From positions 283,147,869 to 283,211,868 of the forward strand of contig NC_133658.1 of NCBI RefSeq assembly GCF_037893015.1: a stretch of DNA of 64,000 bases, given 5' to 3'. The translations under genes were made by a program, and so were the position numbers. The notes beneath the pieces are model-generated. The model saw nothing but the letters and a program-made list of their open reading frames with translations, ran no database searches and had not been told where the DNA came from. Each line of letters begins with the position of its first letter. The stretch's first letter is position 1. Below, one piece after another: positions 1 to 11,445 of the stretch. The DNA comes from Macrotis lagotis. Taxonomy: Eukaryota; Chordata; Mammalia; Peramelemorphia; Peramelidae.

Positions 1-150
1 AAAGACACTGGAGTGATTGGCTATTTCTTTCTTCAGTTCATTTTATAGATGAGGAAACTGAGGCAAACAGGAATAAGTTACTGGACTGGGGTCCTAAAGC
101 TAGTAAACATCTGAGACTGGATTTGAAATCAGACCTTCCTAACTCCAAAC
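1..150 (-). mobile_element. Long tRNA-type marsupial SINE, 3' part cut by window edge
   Basis: The sequence reads ACACTGGAGTGATTGGC, then GATGAGGAAACTGAGGCAAAC, CTAGTAAACATCTGAGACTG and GGATTTGAAATCAGACC. This is the reverse complement of a tRNA-headed SINE whose body contains TTGGCAAAGATACTGGAGTGG; fuller copies lie at 15.43 and 40.68 kb. It is old, diverged and cut by the window edge. Confidence 0.7.
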
Positions 151-750
151 CATAATAAATGGATGTAATTTTATTAGAGGAAATAATATTAATGAAAATG
201 TATTGCTAACTGCTTTTTTCTTTAAGGGTCATGGCACCATTGCATTTGACTTGTAGCTAAAACCTCCTATATGTTCTTTTCCTTACGAAAATGTGAAGGG
301 GTAGTATCCATTTTTTCCATTAGTATCCCTAGGATTTAACACAATGCCTTGATCATAGTAAAAACCTCAGAAATATTTATTTTATTCATTCATGGTTCTT
401 ATGGGCCACAGATATAGAACATGAATGTGAACAATGGGGCTGGGCTGTGCCAAATCACAACTCATTTCTTCCCCCAGCTATTTCAAAGTTTATGAAAATG
501 TCATCTAACTCAGCATCCCCACATTGTTTAAAACAGATTATAGACAATGGAATGATCATGATTCTTGACATATCACAGAATAACTAAAATATCATATCAT
601 CAAAATCATAGTTGAAAGCATCCTGAGACGTCAATAAGTCTACCCTCTCACCCAACCCATAAATCTCCTCCATAATATACCTGGCAGATGGTCATCATCT
701 AATTCTTTAGGAGATGATTATCACTTGGGGTGTTTTTTTCTGTTTTGGGG
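150..750. other. Unannotated stretch, no feature seen
   Basis: Moderately AT-rich sequence. I see no coding signal, no clear repeat family and no structured RNA. It is probably unique or too decayed to recognise. Confidence 0.5.
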
Positions 751-754
751 CAGT

Positions 755-1200
755 TCTCCTCCATCTATTCATCCATCCATCCATCCACTCATTAAACAGT
801 TACTATGCTGTTATACTGTTAGGTACTATGGAAGATCAATTTATAATAATAATATTGAATATATTCAATATAATAATATTGAATCCTTATTCTTAAGGAG
901 GTTATAATAAAATAGGGGAATGTAAGATGTATATATATATATATATATACACATATATAAATGCATTATAAAATTGAACAATACATAAAGGTGGCAAAAG
1001 AAGGGAATTATGTTAGTCCATGACAGGAAAATCATTTCTGACTGGGGAGGTTAGAGAAGTTTTCATTGAAGGAATTGGCTTTGAGTTCAAGTTCAAAAGA
1101 TAGAGATGGGGTATGTGGGGAGATGGAAGAGAATGGAATTCCAGGCATAGAGAAATGCATAAACAAAGATGCTGGATATGGCTATGTTGGCTGTTAGTAC
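755..1200 (-). mobile_element. L2-type LINE 3' end (antisense) with short tandem repeats
   Basis: A (CCAT)n run leads into ACTCATTAAACAGTTACTATG, the reverse complement of the L2 3' terminus (TAGTAGGCACTTAATAAATG type). After an AT microsatellite at about 929-955, the stretch at 1010-1190 (GGCTTTGAGTTCAAG, GGAATTCCAGGCATAGAG) matches the interior that normally follows in this orientation. Degenerate, no coding capacity. Confidence 0.6.
929..955. repeat. (AT)n microsatellite
   Basis: Uninterrupted alternating AT followed by TACACATATATAA. Confidence 0.95.
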
Positions 1201-2085
1201 CAAATCTAAATCTCATATTAGGCTTTGGTCTGTGCTGGGTAGGGGCTCAAGTTTTAACCTGCTGAAGGTTTAGGATGATTTTTTTTTGGTTTGCTTTGGT
1301 AGGGTTCAATCTAGAACTGAGTTTGAATTTAGGTTTAGCCTCTGTCTTGGATTAGGATTTGCTCTGACTGGGTTCAGGTTTAGTCTGAAGTTGGGGTTAT
1401 GGGTACAGGTTTTGACCAGAGATCAAAATAAAGTTATCTGGGTCTTTCTAGGCACACAAACCATTGTTCACAGTGATTTTAAAATTTTTTTATTCCCAAG
1501 TAGCCAGATATTTGGAAGCAGGTAGGCTTTGCAGACAATACCAGGTTTTGGGTGGGTGAGTAAGCTAGAGAAGAAAAGCACACCCCAAAGGATTATAAAG
1601 GGATAAAGGATCCATTAGAACTTGACAGAACTTTTTCTTTCCTGGAAAAAAATCACTGTGAAGTGTTAGAGTCCAGACTGTGGGCTTCATTTTCCTGAGT
1701 CATTTCATTCCCAACACTGTGAGCAATTCATTATAAACTGCCTTGCTCCACACGGTATCAGAGTGTTTGTCCAAAGGAAGAAAGGGCATTGGTTCCAGCT
1801 TTCAACACCACTACAAAGAGCCCCTTTTCTCAGCAAACGTTCATCAGTGGATCAGACAAATGGGAGACAATATGAGAAAGAGTAGAATCTCAATGAGCTT
1901 TTGAATCTAAACCTTCATGGTTCTATTTTTTGTGGAACCAACCACATGACCTATGATTGATGGTGGATGATGGACACAATCTTTTGATACTGGCAATAAT
2001 TATTTACTTGCTGCCTAGTTTCTTTTAGGTCAAATCTAACATCATTTCAGGTTTTGGGCTAAATGATCTAAGGGTTATAAGTCAG
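1200..2085. other. Mostly unannotated; weak internal GGTTTAG/GGATTTG periodicity at 1290-1400
   Basis: Between about 1290 and 1400 related words recur (GGGTTCAATC, AGGTTTAGCC, AGGATTTGCTC, GGGTTCAGG, AGGTTTAGTC), suggesting a decayed minisatellite of roughly 10-30 bp units. The open frame across it (79 codons) has no recognisable domain. Nothing clear is seen in the rest. Confidence 0.3.
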
Positions 2086-2320
2086 TCAGATGTTAGGGTA
2101 GAGCTGATGCTGGGTCTGGTGCCTAGAAGACCTGAATTCAAATCTGATTTCAAATACTTATTAGCTGGGTGACCCTGGGCAAGTCATTTTACTTCTATCT
2201 GTTCCAGTTTCCCAAGCTGTAAAATGCAGATGATAATTGCACCTACCTCCCAGGATCAAATGAAAGTTGTGAAGCACTTTACACATAGTAAGTTCTTAAT
2301 AAATATTTCTTTCCTCCCTC
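2085..2320 (+). mobile_element. MIR/MAR1-like CORE-SINE, nearly full length
   Basis: A tRNA-like head (CCTGAATTCAAATCTGA), the box TAGCTGGGTGACCCTGGGCA, then CCAGTTTCCCAAGCTGTAAAA and the core CACCTACCTCCCAGGATCAA, ending AGTTCTTAATAAATATTTC. This is the order of a CORE-SINE of the MIR/MAR class. Confidence 0.8.
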
Positions 2321-2440
2321 TCTCTTTCCTTCCTTCTTTCCTTCTTCTGTTTCTTTCCTTTTCCCTTCCTTCTTTCCCCTTCCTTCTTTCTCCTTCTACC
2401 TTTTCTTCTTCCCTATTTTCTTTTCTCTTCTTATTTAATC
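2310..2440. repeat. Polypyrimidine tract (CTTT/CCTT)n
   Basis: About 130 bases almost entirely C and T on the plus strand, directly after the SINE tail. It is followed at 2436-2475 by a small L2 antisense fragment (AATATTTATTAAGTGCCTAC). Confidence 0.9.
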
Positions 2441-2539
2441 AATATTTATTAAGTGCCTACTATGTGTAATGCAATCTCTAAGCCTGGCATCACAACTGCT
2501 TAAGTGACCAGGACAGTGAGTGAACATGAAACTATTTGG

Positions 2540-2945
2540 GGAAAAAATAATTAAAGGAACTGGGGCCACTCAGCTTGGGTAAGAGAATATGTAAGAAGGA
2601 TACTATTATTGTCTTCAAGATTTGGAAGGGTATCATTTAGAAAAGAGGCTGAATTTGTTCTTTGAGGTTCTGAACTAGGATCAACAGAGAGAGGATAAAG
2701 AAAGACAGGTTTTACTTTAAAGTAGGGAGGAAATTCCTAATGAAGAAGGTATAATTTACTGATGTACAACTTCCTATCAATATGCTATTTACCATAATAG
2801 TGAACTCCCTAGCATCAAAGTATCCAAATATAAACTAGATGTTCACTTGTAAGAAATCTTATTTGGAGATCTCTGTAGTGGATGAATTGTTGGATTAAGT
2901 GACCTTCAAAGGTCTCTTTTAGCTCAAAGATTCTAGGATCATCAT
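2540..2945 (+). mobile_element. CR1/L3-like LINE 3' region relic
   Basis: GTCTTCAAGATTTGGAAGGGTATC and later TGGATTAAGTGACCTTCAAAGG match the recurring 3' region of a CR1-type repeat that also occurs at 6.6, 17.8, 31.7, 36.8, 38.7, 39.8 and 46.7 kb here. Heavily diverged. The family name is tentative. Confidence 0.45.
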
Positions 2946-4390
2946 TTCAGAACCATGAAAGGTGTTTTAAAATTTACTAGGGATATAGTTCTATATTGTA
3001 CTGATGATCTTTGTCACCACAGACTTCCACTAATACATAAGTGCCAGTACTTTCCTGTTTCAAAGGTAATATGCTCTGTGGCATATTGTTATGACAAGTA
3101 AGTAGTTCAATAAATGTAATCTAGATCTAGGGATGCTAAAACCTGATCTGTCCTCTAAAGCACTGCAGGTTTTAGAGCAATCAGACAACATAACTGGTAT
3201 CCATTCTAGGCAGAAATCTAATGTATTCAACCAGTTCCCATGAGAGCATTACTCTCTTTGCAAAATAATTGTAAGATGTTAGAGTTCAGAGTATGGATAT
3301 AATATACCTGTCTCATTTCATTCCTATAAATACAAAGAGGTTCATAATACATTCTCCTTGCTCAGGATTTTCCCTAAATTACAAGCAGAATTGTCAGGAA
3401 CCTGCAGCCCCACTTATGCCGTTAATGATACTGCTAGCAGCCCAAATGACACAGATAACAATCAACATCTCAGACCTTCAGGATCACCATGTTCATCCTC
3501 TGATCTAGCTTTGAGTGAATGAGGGAATCTAGGACTTGGTTAATTGCTTCAATTTTTTTTAAACAATACTAACTAATTGTAATTATCTTTGGAGGAATTT
3601 CATTCAACCTTATCCCCAGTGATTTCATTGGAAAGAGAAAAGACTTTTAAAAAATCTTTTGAGAGGTTTAGTACCATTTTAAATGAACTGGCTGACTTTC
3701 TATTGTCTGGTCAGAATACTTTTTTTTTTTTGAATTAACATGGGAAAGAAAGGTGAATTGACTTTCCTGAGCCTCAGAGGTTGCCATGCTGATTTAAAGA
3801 CCATAGAAATCTAGCATTCTTTACAAATTTTTTGTCTAGAAATGAGAATCTATATCCATTTTCAGCACCATTACTACCAATGGGGAAAACACTTAGCAGG
3901 GATTTTCACTCCTTCCACCCCCCCCCCTTTTTCTTTTGCTAAAAGTAGGACCAAAGGAGGTATTAAAAATGAACTTTCACTTCTTTCCAGAAAAGGCAAA
4001 ACAAATGCTACCAGTTTCTTGGCACTATTGTAGACAATTTTGTTTTCTGGTAGATTTAATCAACTCCTTCCTACCTATCGCATCCTCTTGTGACTTCCTT
4101 GCTTCTTGGCTTAGCTGCTCTGAGGACCTCCGCTAGATGGTGCTGTCTGACTCTTGTCACTAGCATTCTAGGTTAGCTATCTTTAGCCCCAAACTGCTAA
4201 ACTCCTTTCTCCTATCTATGGCTTGGGAAGAAGAGAAAGGGGTCACCAAAGGGCTCAATAAATAATTTAAGAGATGGTGATGTGGGAGTTGGTCCTGCTT
4301 TCTCTTTCTCCAAACACCTTGGCCAGAGTGAAATCTTCCTTCTCTTAGGTCTTTGCATTGAGAAATTAAACCCTATTGGGTATTCAGTTC
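2945..4390. other. Unannotated stretch
   Basis: No confident repeat or gene. There is a poly-T run at 3720-3731 and a C-run at 3919-3927. Open frames are 71 codons or fewer and show no domain. Confidence 0.5.
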
Positions 4391-4424
4391 AACCAGAATT
4401 AAAAGTAAATCCAAAGGATCAGAA

Positions 4425-4610
4425 GATTTAAAATTAGAGGAGACCTTGTGATCTATTCCCATCTCCTCATTTTACAGATGGGGAAAATCAAACCCCAGAG
4501 AAGGGGAAAATACTTGTTGGAGGTCACACAGATATTAAATAGAAAAAGTGGGCTTTGAACCTATTCCTTATGTTCCCAAACTCAGTACTATTTACATCAT
4601 ACCATGCTGT
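4425..4610 (-). mobile_element. MIR-like CORE-SINE (antisense)
   Basis: ATCTCCTCATTTTACAGATG, then GGTCACACAGATATTAAATAG and GGGCTTTGAACC are the reverse complement of a tRNA-derived head and core. It ends at ACCATGCTGTTTC. Confidence 0.65.
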
Positions 4611-4624
4611 TTCATTTAAACAGG

Positions 4625-4820
4625 TTGGAAAAGCATAGCACAGTGGAAAAAACTACAGGCTTTGGAGTCAGAGTAATTCCAGCTTTGTTCTTTACTTACC
4701 TGTGTGACCTTGGGCAGATCACAAAACCTCTCTGTGCCTCACTTTATTCATCTACAAAATAAGGATGTTGGGGAAGATGGCCTCTTTGATCCCTTTCATA
4801 TATAAATCTATGATCCTCTG
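4625..4820 (+). mobile_element. MIR-like CORE-SINE
   Basis: AAAGCATAGCACAGTGG, then GGCTTTGGAGTCAGAG, CTGTGTGACCTTGGGCAG, CTCTGTGCCTCACTTTATTC and GGAAGATGGCCTCTTTGATC follow the MIR order from tRNA-like head to tail. Confidence 0.8.
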
Positions 4821-6500
4821 ATCCATCTTTTCTTTAAAAAAACTGACTGACAAGATACAACTTGGACTATTCTAGCTGCCAGATTGTCAGAGAGCTGCAG
4901 ACTCAAGGAAGCTACCAGGCTTTGCCTTGATTTACCAGAGATGCTGTGAATAGAACTGAAAGATAAGACATGAGGGAGGCCTTAAAAGATGGATAAGACT
5001 TAGGTAAATGGAGGAGTCAGGGAGAGTATTCCTCCAAACTCTCTCTCCAGCTCCCAGCTTGCTACAAGACCCTTCATTCAAACACCCAGGAACACATCTG
5101 AATTCTTGCAAGATTCAGGAGTGGTTGTAAATGATCAGGCTATAGGGGGAGGAATATATAATGAAGGAGGTAGGAAGGAAAATGAGGAGGAGAAAGTCAG
5201 CAATAAAAAGAAAGGTCTGTATTTGCATTTTGTTTTTCCTCATGGCAGGAATCCCAAGAGATGTATTGGACTGGCTGCCAAGAAGAACATGCCATAATCC
5301 CACAATATTGTCCATGGTTCCTCATGCTTTTCTTTATGCTTCAAACCTAAATGATGCATCTCATCACTCTAGTTGGGATTTCTTTTTGATATTTCCTGTT
5401 AAAGATAACTACTAGGCTGTGACTTCTACCTTTCTTTTATTATAGAATATTAAGGGGGGAGAAAAGGAGAGGGACCTTAAAAATTAGTTCATCCCAACCT
5501 CTGTATTCACTTTTAAAGAAGTAGGAACTGAGGATTAGGAAGGGAAAAGACTCATCCAAGACAACACAACTAGTGAGTAGAACAACTAGGGCAAAAATTA
5601 GTTCTCTCTCTTACTAAGATTTATTAAATACCTCCTGCAAATCTGTCATTGTATCATACTACCACAGAGGAACAGGGAAGCAGCCTCAGTTTCTTACCTT
5701 GGGAAGCTGACCAAGGTATTAAATGACCCTTTCTTCACAGTGCCAAGATCAGGTTAAAGGCTGAACTGGTATTGAAAAGAAATACCATATTGGTAGTCAG
5801 GTGTCACCTCATCCTTAGGTCAATAAAGGTTCAATAGAGTCTTTTGTAACTCAGGCATCATCTACTGTCTACCCTCCCCAGCTCTAGCTGGCAAATACAG
5901 AACACAAGATTTCCAGATCATTGGTGAAAACCTCATAGAACAAAGCCAGAAGAACCATTGGAGGCTTACTCTGGTGCCAACTAGACTGAGAAAATGTCAC
6001 CAGTCTACTGAATCTTTTGTACAGATAGGCACAGATATCATTTTTAGTTGAGTGAAATGCAAATTCAGAACCTTGGTGCTGTCCATAGCAGGTAGGCAGC
6101 CTTAGTTTTTGCTCCCTAGGTAACTTCAGCAACATAGACTAAAAGGGGCTCTTATATTCCTGACAGATATGGCTTAAAAAAACCAGGAGAGTTTTTAGCA
6201 AGACTCTAATAATAAATGAGGATATCTTTGTTTTACACTATGCTTTCTAGATGCACTTTGCATGTATTATCTCACTTGATCCTGAGGTTCAAAGAGAAAT
6301 AAAATTACTTGTACAAGGTCATAGCTAGTAAGTTCCAGAGACAGATTTCAGATCCAGGTGTTTGTTCTATCCAAATATAAATAAGTTTTTACATAGCATT
6401 ATAATTATCTATTTTTTTTAGAAAAGATCAAATGACCCCTACCCCTTTGACTGTCCCTTCTTTCAAATGCCATAGCTTTCTGAAATAGTCATAGTGGACA
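4820..6500. other. Mostly unannotated; decayed MIR-like fragments
   Basis: Weak antisense MIR-like traces occur at about 5470-5600 (GAAGTAGGAACTGAGGATTAG, ACACAACTAGTGAGTAG) and 6230-6370 (AGGTCATAGCTAGTAAG). The rest has no recognisable content. Open frames of up to 84 codons lack domains. Confidence 0.4.
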
Positions 6501-6559
6501 GTTAGATGGATTAGTGCAAGGAACATAGACTTGTAGTCAAAAAGATTAATAGGATTTAT

Positions 6560-6890
6560 AACCCCCCCAGGATCTTATTTCATTTGACTGATTATCTGGA
6601 GGAGGCCTAGAGGAGGATGAACAGAAATTTGAGAAGACTGCAGACCACACCATGAAGATTAATTGAAAAATCTAGGGGTATTTATTTATCCTGAGAAATG
6701 AAGAATTGAGGAAGTACATGATCTAAGCCTTCAAAGACCCAAAGGATTTTCTTGGGGAATAGGTAGAGGATTTATTCTCTTGACCCTAGAAGAGAACAAG
6801 GAGGAAATGGTAGACCTTGTGGGGGAGACAAGTTTTTGGTTTAATGTAAGGAAAAGCTTCCCAAGCAATTAGAGGTGAATGAACTTGCTC
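6560..6890 (+). mobile_element. CR1/L3-like LINE 3' relic
   Basis: GGAAGTACATGATCTAAGCC, CTTCAAAGACCCAAAGG, GAACAAGGAGGAAATGGTAG and TTTAATGTAAGGAAAAGCTT match the recurring CR1-type 3' region. Diverged. Confidence 0.45.
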
Positions 6891-6894
6891 AGCA

Positions 6895-7100
6895 AATCCT
6901 GCCTAAAACATTTACTAGCTGTGACATTGGACTGGTCATTTGATCTCTTCCTGCCTCATTTCCTTCATCTGTAAAAATAAGGATAATGGCATTTTAACAC
7001 CCCCCACCCTGGTTCTTGTGAGAATTAAATGAGATATTTGTCAAATTCTGTGCAAACCTTAAAACACTCTAAAATGTTAATTATTGTCATTGTTATTATT
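6895..7100 (+). mobile_element. MIR-like CORE-SINE 3' portion
   Basis: TACTAGCTGTGACATTGGAC, CTCATTTCCTTCATCTGTAA, GAGAATTAAATGAGATATTTG and TGCAAACCTTAAAACACTC follow MIR core and tail order, ending in the usual ATTATTGTTATTATT tail. Confidence 0.7.
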
Positions 7101-7740
7101 GGGTGTTTATTTTACTCAAAGTTCCAACAAGCTTAGTTATGTGGCTGTCTAGCCCACAGCAGATAAGAAAAAAACAAGAGGAACTTTTAGAATCAGGCCC
7201 ACAGAATGCAACAACAACACAAAAATGCATTATAGATTGGCTAATTCCTTATCAATACTGGATAAATGAGGTATTCCTGTGTAAGTATACAGAACTATAT
7301 CAAGTCTCAGCTAAATGAGAAAATGATGCACTCTTCTACTGTCCTGCTTCTGGCCCCCCTCTCTGAGCTGAACAAACCCTTCCCTCCTCTGTGCTAAAGT
7401 TATTCCCTACACTCCTATTACTCTGATTATCTTTTGAAAGGAGGAGAGGGAGACAGGAAGGTAGGAAACACAGAGGACCAAAGCCCAGGGCAGAGGGCCC
7501 AGCCATTCTTCTGGTTATTTTCGTCAACAAAGTGAGTATTCAAATAGGACATTACACAGCCCGACGCTTCAGGGTTTAGTGTAATCATTACCCATACTTC
7601 CCTGACTCGCTGTGGTCTCAAGGGATCCAGCCAGGCTTCAGAACTGCCAGCAACTATGAATATTTAAGAAGAGGTGGGATGGCTGAGTTGGGGGAAGGAG
7701 GGAGGAGGGGGGAACCTCCGGGTAGAACTGCAGATTCTTA
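7100..7740. other. Unique-looking sequence
   Basis: No repeat recognised. The part from about 7540 to 7660 has CpG sites (CGACGCTTCAGG, CTGACTCGCTGTGG), unusual for this window, and could be conserved noncoding sequence, but nothing within one genome proves it. Confidence 0.3.
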
Positions 7741-8000
7741 GATAAGAAGGGACCTTAGGGACTCTGGTGTAGTGAAAAAAGCTTTGGATTAGCCTCAGAA
7801 GACCCACGAACAATTCTGGGATCTGCTTATTACCTACACGACCTTTCCTAAATCACTACCTTTCTCGACCTCATTTTCTCATCTATAATTCAATTCAACA
7901 ATTCAGCAAACATTTATTAGGCACCTATTAGATGCCAAGTGATGTGGTGGGCAATAGAGATACAAAGTCCCTCCACACTCCAGATAGTCCCTGTGTTCAA
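7740..8000. mobile_element. MIR-like head followed by antisense L2 3' end
   Basis: 7740-7890 resembles a MIR (GACTCTGGTGTAGTG, CCTCATTTTCTCATCTATAA). From 7893 the sequence AACATTTATTAGGCACCTAT followed by GATACAAAGTCCCT is the reverse complement of the L2 3' terminus. Confidence 0.55.
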
Positions 8001-8340
8001 TGGGGTTTATTTTCTGCATTTTAAAACCGTCACAGCATTAGAAGAGGGAACCAGTAGGTTTTCTTACAAACATTTATTATTTATCCCTCTATCCTCTCCT
8101 CTAACCCTGGTTTTAACTTTAGATCCCAATGGACCCAACCAGTCCAGTAGATGGAAAGAGCCTGAGCCTGAAAGTCAGGAATGGCTCATACCTGCCTGAG
8201 GGACCCTCCCCTCTAAGTATTAAGAAAAGTAATTTGGCCTATAGCTCCAGAGCCCACTGACCCAATTAAAAAAACAAACAAGCAATCTTCACTATTTGCA
8301 GGACTAACTGGCCTCCAAGGTCCTTTTCCAGGACCTTCTC

Positions 8341-8560
8341 ATGGGCTCTTAATCTTTTTTGTGTGTCCTGGACTCCTATGGCTGCCCGGTGAAGGCTATA
8401 GACCCCTGCTCAAGATAATATTTTAAAATGCATAAAATAAAACATAGAGCTTGACAAAGGAAACCAGTTTCATTGAAATGAAGGTATAATTTTTATCCCA
8501 TCCAGTTCTGAATCTCTTAAAATCTATCCATGGACTCTTAAGCTTAGAGTCAGGGTTCAG
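8341..8560 (+). repeat. Unnamed dispersed repeat, copy 1
   Basis: CTCTTAATCTTTTTTGTGTG, then CCTGGACTCC and AAATGCATAAAATAAAACAT. Related copies occur at 10.06, 15.76/17.39 (opposite strand) and 52.25 kb. It looks like an old mammalian interspersed repeat; whether it is a DNA transposon or a SINE I cannot say. Confidence 0.55.
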
Positions 8561-8619
8561 CATAACCTAGTACTTAGTAGATGCTTAATAAATTCTTGTT
8601 GGATGCTGACTGACCTAAG

Positions 8620-9300
8620 TACCTTTGATCTAGTTGAACACTTTTATTTTACACTTGAGAAAAGAGAGGGCCAGTATGTGGAAGTAGCTTGCCACAGGTC
8701 ACATATATCATTAGAATCAGAGCTGGAATTAGAACTCGGGTTTCCCAGCCAGAAGTTCTTTTGACTTTGTTGTCCTCTATTGCCTCATGGTGAATCAGCT
8801 ATTTGGAGGAACTGCTAAAAGACGCGAGAGGAGAAAGTGAAGAGAAAGGAGTAGTGACCCTGACTCTGTTGCTAAGGACTTGCTGTGTGCTTCGCTATTT
8901 TCCCCGCTAAGACCACTCTGGGAACATAAACCTGTCCTACAATATTTATAAGCCTGCCCCAATGCACAGGCTGTTGTGCCTCTGACAGCAGGTGCACTTT
9001 AAAAGGAAATAAATAAATAAGTTAAGTGAAGAGGATTCATGAGATTCTGTGAGGAACAAACTATGTCCTCCAGCCAGTAGCTGGCTTCCTGGCACCCTGG
9101 GATCTTCAGAGAGCACCTGGTGCTTGAGTTTACTCCAGAGGAAAAACTTTGAGGTGTATCATGGGCTTGTTAAAATCTGACTCAGAAGAGACTTCATAGA
9201 CCACCTACTGTAAGAGACTTTCACTTTTGTCTTTCTAATGCCAGTCTTTGGACAATTCCTGGTACAAAGTAAGTGCTTAATAAATGTTTGCAGTGATCAT
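8620..9300. other. Mostly unannotated; decayed MIR/L2 traces
   Basis: 8650-8790 resembles an antisense MIR (GTAGCTTGCCACAGGTCACA, GGAATTAGAACTCGGG). 9240-9295 resembles an L2 3' end (GTACAAAGTAAGTGCTTAAT). Nothing is recognised between. Confidence 0.4.
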
Positions 9301-9490
9301 GAACCTAGGTGTAATGGACAGAATGCTTGACTTAAAGTAAGACCTAGTAAGGAAGGAAGGAGAAAAGGAAGTACTTACTTGGAATAAGACTCAGTTTCCT
9401 TCTTTGCAAATTAGGGAAAAATAATACCTATGTTACCTATCTCATAAGCTTGTTATGAAGATTATCAAATGAGCTAATGGAAATGGAATC
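9300..9490 (+). mobile_element. MIR-like fragment
   Basis: AATGGACAGAATGCTTGAC at the head and ACTCAGTTTCCTTCTTTGC, then CTATCTCATAAGCTTGTTATG in the core. The middle is disturbed by GGAAGGAAGGAG. Confidence 0.45.
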
Positions 9491-9539
9491 ATTTTGCAAA
9501 CTTTAAAAGGCTTTGTAAAAATCAGTTATCCTAAAATAT

Positions 9540-10060
9540 TACAGATAAGTGAGCATCTAGCCTCCTTATCAAACCCTTCAATACTAGGAAACACACTATG
9601 TTCCAAGGTAGCCCATTTTAGTTTGAGAATTTTGTTATTATTAGGAAGTTTCTCTTTTTATAGAGTTGGAATAAATTTCTCTATAATTTCACCTATTGGA
9701 TCATAGTTCTAGAACCAGAGTGAATCTTGGGTTTTTTTTAATCAAATCTCCTCATTTTACAGATGACCAAACTTCTGTCTAGAAAGAGAATTTGACTTAC
9801 CCAGAGTCTCACAACTGAGTGAGTAAAAGAAGCGGGCTTTGAGAATGGGTCCTCTCACTCCAAAGTAAGTTCCTAGTTCTCCAGGTATAACAAGTTGAAT
9901 CTTTTCCCCACCCGAGTAGTCCATCAAATATTTGAAAAGAGAGAGATCACATTCTGACAATAAATATTTTCTTCTTTGCCTCTCTAGTTTGTCAATCCTC
10001 ACATGGCATGTTTTCTACTAACACTGTCTTTCCAAGTACCATCCTCAAGTCCAGGGGATC
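9540..10060. repeat. Decayed CR1-like and antisense MIR-like fragments
   Basis: 9550-9700 (GCATCTAGCCTCCTTATC, GAAACACACTATGTTCCAAG) resembles the upstream part of the antisense CR1-type 3' repeat. 9740-9860 (CTCCTCATTTTACAGATGAC, TCTCACAACTGAGTGAG) is MIR-like antisense. Confidence 0.4.
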
Positions 10061-10225
10061 TTAATCTTTTTTTGTGTCCCGGTCTCCTTTGGCAGTCCAA
10101 TGGAGTCCAAGGATCCCTTCTCAGGATAATAGTTTTAAATGCATAAAATTATAATGCACAGGATTGTGAAGGAAATCAATTATATTGAACTATAGTAATT
10201 GGAATATTAAAAAATTAAGAACCCC
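10060..10225 (+). repeat. Unnamed dispersed repeat, copy 2
   Basis: GGGGATCTTAATCTTTTTTTG, CAGTCCAATGGAGTCCAAGG, AAATGCATAAAATTATAATG and ending AAATTAAGAACCCCTTC. The ends AGGGGATCTTAAT and ATTAAGAACCCCT are roughly inverted to each other, which fits a non-autonomous DNA transposon. Confidence 0.5.
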
Positions 10226-10689
10226 TTCTCTAATTATGTCCCTGATTTGTCAATATCTCCTTCAACATTGCACTCCAGATGAATTTAAACATGTTAGAGA
10301 CCAAGTGGAACGCCTATCCTTCTTCATTCTTGGCACTAGTTTGCATTAGTGCATTGTAAGATTGCATTAGCATTTTTGGCTTTCTAGTCACAGCTTGTCA
10401 CATTGACTCATATTGAGATTATACTGCTTGCGGTTGACATGTGCTGCTATTATTTGAAAGCATATGAATGTATGTTGGATTCATACGGATATTATCTCAC
10501 GGGTACATTGTCTTGTATGTGAATGTGTGTTTCATACAAAATACAAATGTATAATTATATGTGTGATCATGCAGGTATCCAGGAAACAGCTATATATAGG
10601 TATTTGTATGACTAGTAGACCATAATCTCTTTGAGAACAGGGCCTACGTGTTTTTTTTAATCTTTGTGTTCTATACTACCTTGCCTATA

Positions 10690-10980
10690 ATATAAGGTTT
10701 ATGTTTGTCCTTTATTCTCAAAGAAGACCATGACATCAGAGATGTGATGCTATGACATACATGTAAATTGAATTTGTGAGGGGAGTGCTGTGATAAGGCA
10801 TCAGTCTCATGTTTTTCTCTGGAACCATCTGGGTCAAATGGTCAGATATGAATTGAGATGACCTTCAAGAGAAGACTATCAGGTACCTTGCCCAAAACCA
10901 TACAACTAGTTAGTGTGAAGACAGAATTTGAACTCAGATCCTTCTGTCTTTAGGGCTGGTACTCTACACACTAGTATAGA
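10690..10980 (-). mobile_element. Long tRNA-headed SINE (antisense)
   Basis: CTCAAAGAAGACCATGACAT, the middle GAACCATCTGGGTCAAATGG, then GAATTTGAACTCAGATCC and TGGTACTCTACACACTAG. Copies at 19.10, 21.78, 30.95, 59.5, 60.5 and 61.05 kb share the AAGAAGACCATGA motif or its complement. Confidence 0.75.
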
Positions 10981-11039
10981 GTTTGTGGAACTGAATACTT
11001 GTGGTTGAACAATTTCTTGTTATTCCTTATACACAATCC

Positions 11040-11255
11040 TTCATGCCTCATTTCTGTATCTTTGAATTGACTGACCCCTATGCCTGGAATGCTCTCCCTC
11101 CTCACTTCTGACACGCAGAAGCTCTGGCTTCCTTCAAGACTCAGTTTCAATCTCACCTTGTGCAGATGACCCTCCTGTTCTCCTTCTTCCCTCTTCAGCT
11201 GGACTGCCTTTCCCTCCAAAGTTATCTGGTATCTGCTTTATATGCATATATGCAT

Positions 11256-11291
<36 letters not shown>

Positions 11292-11445
11292 CTTTTATAT
11301 GTATATTTTTGTATCTTCCCTTAGAATGTAAACTACTTGAGGAAGGGGATTGTTTCACTTTGTCTTAAATGACTTTGTCCTTGAATTCCTTCAGTTGTCT
11401 TGGAACTTCTTGGATCTACTACAGTGTCTGGCACATAATATGCAC
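11040..11445 (+). mobile_element. L2 LINE 3' end interrupted by (TA)n
   Basis: CCTGGAATGCTCTCCCTCCT, CTTCAAGACTCAGTTTCAATC, then after the (TA)n the terminal part AGAATGTAAACTACTTGAGG and ACAGTGTCTGGCACATAATA. This is the typical 3' end of L2. Confidence 0.75.
11258..11288. repeat. (TA)n microsatellite
   Basis: About 30 bases of perfect TA alternation inside the L2 copy. Confidence 0.95.
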
